Source: Marine group II euryarchaeote REDSEA-S43_B8
GTDB taxonomy: Archaea > Thermoplasmatota > Poseidoniia > Poseidoniales > Thalassarchaeaceae
Direction of reading: 5' to 3'
NCBI GenBank assembly: GCA_001629235.1
Contig: LUSA01000023.1
Location: forward strand, 1 to 7,745
Length of the DNA stretch: 7,745 bases
Shown here: positions 1 to 5,826 of the stretch, one piece after another
How positions within the stretch are numbered: position 1 is the stretch's first letter
Layout: every line of letters begins with the position of its first letter
Made by a program: the position numbers and the translations under genes
The notes under the pieces: model-generated
Databases searched by the model: none
Told to the model about the DNA's origin: nothing
What the model saw: the letters and a program-made list of their open reading frames with translations, nothing else

Positions 1-101
1 CAGCGGAGAAGAATGGCATGCCTGGAAACTATGTGGCTGGGGCAAACATCGCCGGATTCCTGAAGGTGGCAGAGGCTACAATGGCTCAGGGAGTTCTCTG
101 A
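1..101 (+). CDS. gdhA: Glutamate dehydrogenase, C-terminal end (partial, 5' end outside window)
   Basis: Reading from position 3, 32 codons run to a TGA at 99-101. They give a short peptide containing PGNYVAGANIAGFLKVAEA and ending MAQGVL. This closely matches the conserved C-terminal tail of hexameric, mostly NADP-dependent glutamate dehydrogenases (GdhA), where a 'GANIAGFxKVADAMxAQG' helix ends the protein. The enzyme interconverts glutamate with 2-oxoglutarate plus ammonium in the cytoplasm. Only the tail is visible, so the catalytic residues and cofactor preference cannot be judged. The stop lies inside the 3' end of the convergent minus-strand gene, overlapping it by 16 bp. No terminator is visible after it. 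Family assignment rests on the recognised tail motif. Confidence 0.88.
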   Translation, partial: AEKNGMPGNYVAGANIAGFLKVAEATMAQGVL

Positions 102-1807
102 TAGTCTTCATCTTCGACTTCCTGTTCGGTGTTTGTGTAGATCGATAGAAGAAAGTAACCCCCTATGCCTGCTGCCACGATCAGTGCGATTAGAGCTGGC
201 ATCATGGTCGAACCCCCCTCCTCCTCAGCTTCAGTCCACTCTATGCTACTGCTAGAAAACTGGCCCCCTCCGAAAGAGAGCTCTTCCACAAGTTGAGTGG
301 GAGTTAGAATCCTGCAACTAAGGGAGTCAGTGCCTTCGACCGTTACTCTCCAGCTGAATGGAATACTAACTTGTTCTCCCGGGCTAACGAGGGCATTGGG
401 GAAGGATGGTGAAATCTGTGCTGTAGATCCAGTGCTGACATCCTCGCAGTTTATTGCCAGAGATGCGGCAGCCGAGCCGGTGTTTTCTATCACTGCAACC
501 ATATTTGCGGAATTGCCGACAGAGATATTTTCAGTAGGATTTCCACTATCATCAACCGCACCCAAAGAAACCCACCCAATACTTGGGGTTCCACTGTCTA
601 CAACAACTTGATTCTCCCATCCGAGAAGGAATTGCCCACCTCCGTAGTCCCCGATTCCTGACTCTTCAGGATTCCATGCAGTTCTGTAATCTGTAATTGT
701 GACGATCGCTTGCTCGCTCCAAATCCTTTCAGACTCCCATGAATTGTCATCCGACCATGAAATCTCTACGACCCTCTCCCTTCCCCCATCAATGAACGAA
801 ATCCCCATCTCGTTACTGAAGTTGGAATAGCTTGGGAACCTATGCATTCCTGTGATCTCGTAGGTAACGTACATGGCATCAAATGAAAGGCTCTGACCAG
901 CCAATCTCCTTTCCCACTTGTCCGTTAATCCTCCAGAGCCGACTACATCATCCCCCCACCCAATGGTTGAGAAACTTCTAGCTCTAACATCGTGGTCGTC
1001 GGTGCTGTTAGTGAACTCAGTGTTACCTCCCAAGATGATTGCAGAATCGTCTTCCTCCAGAATTATCGGACCAACCCTGTCAAGTGTGGTATCGTTTATG
1101 CTCAGTGTTCCCGAGGCACTAATCGTCCCACCGAAAATGGATGAACCGATCGACTCCATGTGTCCATTAATTTCTATGGTAAAGCCAGTATCTCCATACA
1201 CCATCATATTTCGATGCTGGAAATCTGCAGCACTGCGCCAAATCCTTTCCTGACCAACCCTCTCGATGCTAATCTCACTCAGAGAAACTGGGTGACAGAG
1301 TGGTCCGGTCAGACCCACCCAAACGTCAACAGGGCCACTACCTAATGGTATGAAATCCTCCTCTCCACTAAGCTCCTTAGTCTCGTTTCCGAAATGTGCC
1401 GTTGCTCCGTCTAGGGAAAATCCCTGTATTGGTCGGATGTACATCCTTACATTTTGCTCCGATGCAGTTGTCGCTCTGATTGCCGACATGTTCGCTTCGT
1501 CGCAGTAACCGAATCCTGCTAGTCCACCAGGAGGGCTATCCGAAGTTATATCCGAGTCTACTAGCCTCAAAGAAGAGGAAGAATCGACGAATATCTGCAC
1601 ATTACTACTAACAGTCAAGTGTGAGTCTACCAAGCTCAGGGACCCTCCATTCAACACCCTCACATTTTGCGAGAGAGACATATCGTCTGACCAGGTCATA
1701 TCCGATTCTATGACTATGTCGTCTCCTTCTGCTGACGCATTTATCGAAAATACGGAAACCGAGAGTAACAGGACTGCGATCAAAAGTTTGGCTTCCATCT
1801 TGCTCAT
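86..1807 (-). CDS. Secreted, C-terminally membrane-anchored surface protein with beta-helix-like and CARDB-like regions
   Basis: From the ATG at 1807 this is 573 aa. Residues 1-26 form a signal peptide (charged MSKMEAK start, hydrophobic core, ASA cleavage site). Residues about 30-95 and 225-260 have short repeats such as GGSLSLVDS and SSLRLVDS, resembling right-handed beta-helix rungs. Residues about 408-502 resemble a CARDB/Ig-like domain (IENTGSAAASL, then SPGEQVSIPFSW) with two cysteines, C454 and C498, placed to pair; C102 and C171 are the other two. A single membrane helix at about 537-557 is followed by a 16-residue acidic tail. No archaeosortase PGF-type signal is seen. Six N-X-S/T sequons (N106, N141, N238, N267, N329, N427) lie in the exported part. 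The ORF stays open upstream to an ATG at 1942, but that would bury the signal peptide and overlap carS. ATGs at 1798 and 1834 are also possible; GGTGAT lies 4 nt before the one at 1834. Specific function unknown. Confidence 0.85.
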   Translation of the reverse strand: MSKMEAKLLIAVLLLSVSVFSINASAEGDDIVIESDMTWSDDMSLSQNVRVLNGGSLSLVDSHLTVSSNVQIFVDSSSSLRLVDSDITSDSPPGGLAGFGYCDEANMSAIRATTASEQNVRMYIRPIQGFSLDGATAHFGNETKELSGEEDFIPLGSGPVDVWVGLTGPLCHPVSLSEISIERVGQERIWRSAADFQHRNMMVYGDTGFTIEINGHMESIGSSIFGGTISASGTLSINDTTLDRVGPIILEEDDSAIILGGNTEFTNSTDDHDVRARSFSTIGWGDDVVGSGGLTDKWERRLAGQSLSFDAMYVTYEITGMHRFPSYSNFSNEMGISFIDGGRERVVEISWSDDNSWESERIWSEQAIVTITDYRTAWNPEESGIGDYGGGQFLLGWENQVVVDSGTPSIGWVSLGAVDDSGNPTENISVGNSANMVAVIENTGSAAASLAINCEDVSTGSTAQISPSFPNALVSPGEQVSIPFSWRVTVEGTDSLSCRILTPTQLVEELSFGGGQFSSSSIEWTEAEEEGGSTMMPALIALIVAAGIGGYFLLSIYTNTEQEVEDEDYQRTP

Positions 1808-1926
1808 TATCGTCCCGTTCAGAATTAGGAACATGAACATCACCCCTACTGGTTTGAACAATCCATTGTTTGAATGGTGTCGAAGTAAGTGCGAAGGTTC
1901 ATCCTCCTGATTTACCTGCCACTCCC
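1808..1926. promoter_or_regulatory. Divergent intergenic region between surface-protein gene and carS
   Basis: These 119 bp separate two genes pointing away from each other, so promoters for both should lie here or just inside. I see no convincing archaeal BRE/TATA element about 26 bp before either chosen start, and no Shine-Dalgarno before carS. The clearest structure is a 14-bp palindrome at 1857-1870 (AACAAT-CC-ATTGTT), roughly central, with TTTGAA as a direct repeat at 1853-1858 and 1869-1874. It could be an operator, but a palindrome of this length can also arise by chance. The promoter role is inferred from gene orientation only. Confidence 0.35.
1857..1870. repeat. 14-bp palindrome in divergent promoter region
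   Basis: AACAAT-CC-ATTGTT is a perfect 6-2-6 inverted repeat. It sits 57 bp upstream of the carS start and 50 bp upstream of the surface-protein start. Its symmetry and position would suit a dimeric regulator, but nothing identifies one. The symmetry is seen directly; the function is a guess. Confidence 0.3.
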
Positions 1927-2610
1927 ATGTCCTCCGACTCATTGCCTTGGGATGACCCCTTCATTGCCCCTCTTCTCGTCCTGTGGCTTTACCTCCCTGG
2001 ATATCTTTCTAACACCGCTGCAATGCTTGGGGGGAAGTGGATTCCAGATATGACTGGAATTCCAGTTTACACGATAGATGGGGGCAGGGTTCTCTCAGAC
2101 GGAAATAGGATGCTAGGCGATGGGAAAACCTGGAACGGACTACTGGGGGGGACTGTTGGGGGAGGCATCCTTGGAGTCCTAACTCACTCATTTGCCAGAG
2201 ACAACCTTGTGGCCTCTGCTCCGTTTCTGGACCCTGTTTCTTCCTACGGAACCAGCTCTGCAGAAATTTCAGATGCATGGTTCTACATGGGTGGAGGGCC
2301 AATGACCGCCTTCGTAATGGGTTGTGTTTTAGGGCTAGGATGTATGGTCGGCGACTCAGCGGGGTCATTCGTCAAGAGAAGAAGAGGCCACAAGAGGGAG
2401 GGAGACGTCAGCTCCGAAGCACCGCTTCTAGACACCCTTCCATTCGCCGCCTCTGCATTCATATTCGGACAACTATTCCTTTCTCCCTCTTTGATCGGAA
2501 GCTCCGAACTTCTGATGGGCATGGTGATACTACTGGTTTTCACTCCAATCATACACAGATCTTTCAATATCTTAGGACACAGACTCGGTCTTAAGTCAGT
2601 ACCTTACTAG
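1927..2610 (+). CDS. carS: CDP-archaeol synthase (CTP:2,3-di-O-geranylgeranylglycerol-1-phosphate cytidylyltransferase)
   Basis: This 227-aa integral membrane enzyme (DUF46/CarS family) transfers CMP from CTP to unsaturated archaetidic acid. The product, CDP-archaeol, is the branch-point precursor of archaeal phospholipids. Family hallmarks are clear: a first hydrophobic segment with LPGYLSN (residues 23-29), GG..IPD (35-41), the signature LGDGKTWNG at 63-71 followed by a glycine-rich membrane helix, GDSAGSFVKRR at 142-152, LLDTLPF at 167-173, and the typical C-terminal end GLKSVPY. Four to five membrane segments are apparent and the length is slightly above usual. I chose ATG 1927 over an in-frame ATG at 1870 because the 19 extra residues do not look like CarS and would extend into the divergent promoter region. 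No Shine-Dalgarno precedes it, so a leaderless transcript is plausible. purD follows 49 bp downstream on the same strand. Confidence 0.95.
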   Translation: MSSDSLPWDDPFIAPLLVLWLYLPGYLSNTAAMLGGKWIPDMTGIPVYTIDGGRVLSDGNRMLGDGKTWNGLLGGTVGGGILGVLTHSFARDNLVASAPFLDPVSSYGTSSAEISDAWFYMGGGPMTAFVMGCVLGLGCMVGDSAGSFVKRRRGHKREGDVSSEAPLLDTLPFAASAFIFGQLFLSPSLIGSSELLMGMVILLVFTPIIHRSFNILGHRLGLKSVPY

Positions 2611-2659
2611 CCAAACCTCGTAGAGCAATCCATTATGACTGAAATAGCCAGCGCGATGC

Positions 2660-3934
2660 ATGGCTGGCATCGAAGTACTCGTAGTCGGTAGTGGGGGGAG
2701 AGAGCACGCGCTTGCTCTGGGACTTTCAAAGAGCGACTCCGTTTCCACGGTTCACTGCACACCAGGAAACGCCGGCACTTCCATGGTGGCAGTGAACCAT
2801 CAAGTCCCCGATACTGATATTGAAGGGATAGTCGATCTCGCGATCCAACTCTCAGTCTCTCTGGTTGTTGTAGGACCTGAATCTCCACTGGTGGACGGCC
2901 TTTCTGATAGGCTCAGAGCAAATTCGATTCCCAGTTTTGGCCCACATTCGGAAGGGGCTCTTCTCGAAGGATCGAAAATCTATGCAAAGATGCTAATGCA
3001 ATCATTGGGAGTCCCGACAGGGTCATTTCACAGGGTTGAGAATCAGGATGAAATAGAGAGCTCATTAGACTCTTTCGAACCTCCTTGGGTAATCAAGAGA
3101 GATGTTCTAGCAGGGGGGAAGGGAGTTACCGTGACCACATCTAGAGAAGATGCCCGTGAGGCCCTAAAATATGGAATTGAAGAAGACGGTTTCGTGCTTA
3201 TTGAAGAGCATCTCTCAGGTGAGGAGGCATCGATTCTAGTAATTATGGACGAGTCTGGATATGTGATGTTGCCACCTAGTCAAGATCACAAGAGAGTGGG
3301 GAATAACGATACTGGGCCAAATACTGGTGGCATGGGGGCATATGCACCCGCCCCCATTGTCACACCTTCTGTGCTTGCAAGGGCGAGGGAGGAGATTATT
3401 GAACCAATGCACCATTATCTAAGAAACTCGAACATCCCCTATCGGGGATGCCTATATGTGGGGCTAATGATTGACTCGCAGGGCTCTCCGAGCGTCGTAG
3501 AGTTCAACGTCAGACTAGGGGATCCAGAAGCTCAGGTCACTATTCCGCTAGTTCAGTCGGATCTGGGAGAATTGCTTCTAGCAGCGGCAGAGGGGAGGGT
3601 CTCGGAAACTCAGGTAGAATTCAAGAAGCTCCATGCTTCCACTGTCGTCCTTGCTTCAGAGGGATATCCCGGAGAAGTTGTCACTGGAAGGGAAATATTC
3701 GGTTGGAACACCGAAATTGATGAGGGTCTAGTTAGGGGTTTTGTCCATCTCGCAGGAGCATCAATGGATGAGGGAGACAAGCTAACTTCCAACGGAGGAA
3801 GAGTTCTTTCCGCAACTGGATTAGCTCCATCACTTAGCGAGTCACTAGAGGCGTCCTACCAGATAATTGGAGGCATCACTCTCGATGGCTCCCACTACCG
3901 CGAAGATATCGGTTTCAGGGCACTTTCGGGTTAG
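2660..3934 (+). CDS. purD: Phosphoribosylamine--glycine ligase (GAR synthetase)
   Basis: The product is 424 aa, the standard full length. It catalyses the second step of purine synthesis: 5-phosphoribosylamine + glycine + ATP gives GAR + ADP + Pi, in the cytoplasm. Domains in order: N-terminal nucleotide-fold domain with GSGGREHAL (10-18) and VGPESPLVDGL (71-81); ATP-grasp region with EGSKIYAK (103-110), the lysine/glycine loop AGGKGV (151-156), EEHLSGEEAS (182-191), DHKRVGNNDTGPNTGGMGAY (209-228) and the metal-binding EFNVRLGDPEAQ (281-292); and a C-terminal domain with NGGRVLSATG (378-387). The ATP-grasp loop reads KRDVLAGGKG rather than the common KADGLAAGKG, a modest variation that keeps the lysines. 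The start is ATG 2660, just after an out-of-frame ATG at 2656. No clear ribosome binding site is seen. The 49-bp gap from carS suggests possible co-transcription, though the pathways are unrelated. Confidence 0.97.
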   Translation: MAGIEVLVVGSGGREHALALGLSKSDSVSTVHCTPGNAGTSMVAVNHQVPDTDIEGIVDLAIQLSVSLVVVGPESPLVDGLSDRLRANSIPSFGPHSEGALLEGSKIYAKMLMQSLGVPTGSFHRVENQDEIESSLDSFEPPWVIKRDVLAGGKGVTVTTSREDAREALKYGIEEDGFVLIEEHLSGEEASILVIMDESGYVMLPPSQDHKRVGNNDTGPNTGGMGAYAPAPIVTPSVLARAREEIIEPMHHYLRNSNIPYRGCLYVGLMIDSQGSPSVVEFNVRLGDPEAQVTIPLVQSDLGELLLAAAEGRVSETQVEFKKLHASTVVLASEGYPGEVVTGREIFGWNTEIDEGLVRGFVHLAGASMDEGDKLTSNGGRVLSATGLAPSLSESLEASYQIIGGITLDGSHYREDIGFRALSG

Positions 3935-4068
3935 TGATACTCATTCTTCTTGAGGCCCCAATCTCCAACCGTTCTACGAACGGTTAAAACAAGCGTTTGG
4001 GTCGCGGCGCTGCTAGGTAGAAGGAAACTAGGGAACTAAATTCTGCTATACTCGTCACGCTTTCTGTT
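3935..4068 (+). promoter_or_regulatory. Intergenic region upstream of aglB, with candidate promoter elements
   Basis: This 134-bp gap contains a perfect 19-bp hairpin or palindrome (3967-3985), then GGTTAAAAC at 3982-3990 and GCTATAC at 4045-4051. The second AT-rich stretch lies about 21-27 bp before the GTG at 4072, where an archaeal TATA box would sit for a leaderless message. Both are weak matches to a TATA consensus. The gap contains no in-frame ATG and no Shine-Dalgarno near the likely start. A pyrimidine-rich stretch just after purD (3941-3952) could be a weak terminator, but no long T-run is present. Confidence 0.3.
3967..3985. repeat. Perfect 8-bp inverted repeat with 3-nt spacer
   Basis: AACCGTTC-TAC-GAACGGTT lies 32 bp after the purD stop and about 84 bp before aglB. 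On RNA it would form an 8-bp stem with a 3-nt loop, but it is followed by AAAAC rather than a T-run, so it is not a standard terminator. On DNA its symmetry would suit an operator. The repeat is seen directly; the role is undetermined. Confidence 0.5.
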
Positions 4069-5826
4069 TTGGTGCCGGCATGCATCGGCAGATCTTCTAG
4101 ATTGATTCCTCTGGAGAATTGCGCTTCACGGATCGGCTCTCTTACAGTTGCTCTTCTTGTAATAGGAACGGCTTCCAATTATCTCGACCCTGACTCCTTC
4201 AATCACATGTTCGTTACTACATTTTTCTTCGTTGGCTTAGTTACGGCTCTACTGAATGAATCCGATAGGACAGAGGAATCCTCGCTTTTCATCAGTTTGA
4301 TCCTAGGGATGAGGTTAGCCGCGGTTTACGCATCCGGGCTGGCAATCGCACAAAACGACTCAGAGGTAGTAGTGGATTGGGTCCGAGAGTCAATAGGGAG
4401 TGCGTTCTTCTCATTCTGGCTGGCCTCAATTTCTCTCGGTTTCTTGGCAATGGTTCTCATCAGGGGAACTGTCGAGAAAAAGGGCTCAGGAAGCTTCTTC
4501 CGAATGCTCCCCACAATTAGAGAAAGTCCAGATGCTGCAGCATACTCTGCATTGACATTCGCCTCTTTCATGATCCCACTGGTTTGGTTAGGACAATTAG
4601 ACAGTCTGGCTGAGTTCTCCGAGGGGAGCCATCTCGGAGTGGCGTGGGCTTCATTCACCGCACTAGTAATCTTCACTCATGCCTTCTTCAGGTCTGAGGG
4701 ATGGCACGTTCTGGCCTCTCTTCTAACTGTCAACTGGATTCTTTACTCAATCGGTCACCTTCATGAGATCGGAAATGAACTTCCTTCCCTATTCTCGCAA
4801 GGTGGATTCATCGAGTCCTTCACATGGTTCTTCTTGGGTTTCTGGTTGAACTTCTTCGCATTCTTCTTCTCATCAAGAGGGGTATTCGGTGACGTTGCCC
4901 CCCGGAGGGAGAAAAGCTCTTTCAGAGTCTGGTGGAATGATAACTCATACTTCCTGATGGTATCTCTGGCATTTATCACTGCCCTGGTAGTAAGAGTCGC
5001 GTGGAATGTAATTCCCGCCATGAACGCCAGTGGGACTGGACTTTGGGATATGTCTGGGGGTTCTGATCCATGGTACATGAAGCGGGTCGTAGACTACGTA
5101 ATCGCTGAGAGGAGCCACCTGATATACGATCATGACAGAGCTTACCCAACCGGCGGGATTAATCCGAGACCACCACTATTCTCCTGGTCCTTGGCGCTCG
5201 GTGGCATCGCTCTATCTTGGTTACTTGAGATGCCCTCAGAACAGGCAGTATGGTGGGCTATGTCTTCGCTCCCAGCAATATATGGGGCACTTATTGTTGT
5301 CCCAGTGGCTGGAATAGCCTCGCGTGCACATAGTAGGAATGCGGGAATAATTTCCGCTTGGCTCATTGCACTAATGCCCGGACATCTTAGCAGATCCACG
5401 TTCGCTTATGCCGACCACGACTCATTTGCCATGCTCTTCCTGGCGATCGCTCTATACTTCTGGATTAGAGGACTAGAGCAAATTCAATACAAGAAGGTGT
5501 TCAAGTCTACAAGCGCAAATCCGCTGTATATTATCGCTGGCATAAGGGAGACATGGAAGAGTAATCCTGTGCTAATGGCAAATGCAACAGTGTCGGGAAT
5601 CGCATTCTCAATAATGGCACTCGGCTGGAAGGGTTTCGTATACGGGTTTCGTATACGGTCCGGGAATTCTTTTCCTAGCATATTCATTCCAAGTAGTGAT
5701 CAACATCTTCAAGGGAAGGGACAGCCTACAATTCACCTCTGCATCTCTTCAGATGATGTTTACCTCGATGATAATCCCTGCACCATTCTACGCTTGGCCT
5801 GGAATGAACCTACTCTTCGCTCCTAG
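4069..5826 (+). CDS. aglB: AglB/STT3-type oligosaccharyltransferase, N-terminal part, truncated by frameshift
   Basis: AglB moves a lipid-linked glycan onto Asn of N-X-S/T sequons in exported proteins. Residues 291-525 look like the AglB membrane core: a first helix at about 294-314, an outward loop with GSDPWYMKR (331-339) and YPTGGINPRPPL (359-370), several helices, and the metal-binding D-H-D at 449-451 (ADHDSF). Before it lie about 285 residues with roughly eight hydrophobic segments (about 23-39, 47-62, 72-94, 111-131, 155-175, 190-206, 212-230, 250-268) that usual AglB proteins lack. True coding ends at residue 525 (position 5643). A 13-bp tandem duplication then shifts the frame, adding 60 unrelated residues before TAG 5824-5826. 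The start is uncertain: the frame is open from 4021 with no ATG until 4207. TTG 4069, GTG 4072 and TTG 4102 are candidates. The gene resumes in another frame at 5657. Confidence 0.85.
   Translation: MVPACIGRSSRLIPLENCASRIGSLTVALLVIGTASNYLDPDSFNHMFVTTFFFVGLVTALLNESDRTEESSLFISLILGMRLAAVYASGLAIAQNDSEVVVDWVRESIGSAFFSFWLASISLGFLAMVLIRGTVEKKGSGSFFRMLPTIRESPDAAAYSALTFASFMIPLVWLGQLDSLAEFSEGSHLGVAWASFTALVIFTHAFFRSEGWHVLASLLTVNWILYSIGHLHEIGNELPSLFSQGGFIESFTWFFLGFWLNFFAFFFSSRGVFGDVAPRREKSSFRVWWNDNSYFLMVSLAFITALVVRVAWNVIPAMNASGTGLWDMSGGSDPWYMKRVVDYVIAERSHLIYDHDRAYPTGGINPRPPLFSWSLALGGIALSWLLEMPSEQAVWWAMSSLPAIYGALIVVPVAGIASRAHSRNAGIISAWLIALMPGHLSRSTFAYADHDSFAMLFLAIALYFWIRGLEQIQYKKVFKSTSANPLYIIAGIRETWKSNPVLMANATVSGIAFSIMALGWKGFVYGFRIRSGNSFPSIFIPSSDQHLQGKGQPTIHLCISSDDVYLDDNPCTILRLAWNEPTLRS
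5631..5656. repeat. Exact 13-bp tandem duplication causing a frameshift in aglB
   Basis: GGGTTTCGTATAC occurs twice in a row (5631-5643 and 5644-5656), followed by GG, which begins a further partial match. Thirteen is not a multiple of three, so the extra copy shifts the frame. Frame 1 reads KGFVY-GFRIRSG and soon stops. Deleting one copy gives KGFVYGPGILFLAY, a natural continuation of an AglB membrane helix, and then an uninterrupted frame to the window end. Both copies and the frame change are read directly; whether the second copy is real cannot be told from one sequence. Confidence 0.95.

Noticed and set aside
297..1345. Several plus-strand open frames (297-611, 918-1253, 1160-1345)
   Set aside because: All are antisense to the well-supported surface-protein gene and show no family motif or membrane pattern of their own.
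1870..1926. Upstream in-frame ATG for carS
   Set aside because: The 19 added residues are unlike CarS N-termini and consume the divergent promoter region.
1808..1942. N-terminal extension of the minus-strand surface protein up to an ATG at 1942
   Set aside because: It would place 45 mostly polar residues before a clear signal peptide and overlap the carS start by 16 bp. The ATG at 1807 (or 1798) gives a normal exported protein.
2143..2165. G-runs in carS as a possible frameshift or slippage site
   Set aside because: The frame is intact through them and encodes the expected glycine-rich helix after LGDGKTW.
2635..2691. Tiny ORF starting at ATG 2635 overlapping the purD start
   Set aside because: It is only about 18 codons, with no ribosome binding site. 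It stops shortly inside purD and has no support as an upstream regulatory peptide.
5644..5826. The 60-residue tail after the duplication as a genuine alternative C-terminus
   Set aside because: It is polar, has no membrane helix where AglB needs one, and is simply the out-of-frame reading of well-conserved aglB sequence.
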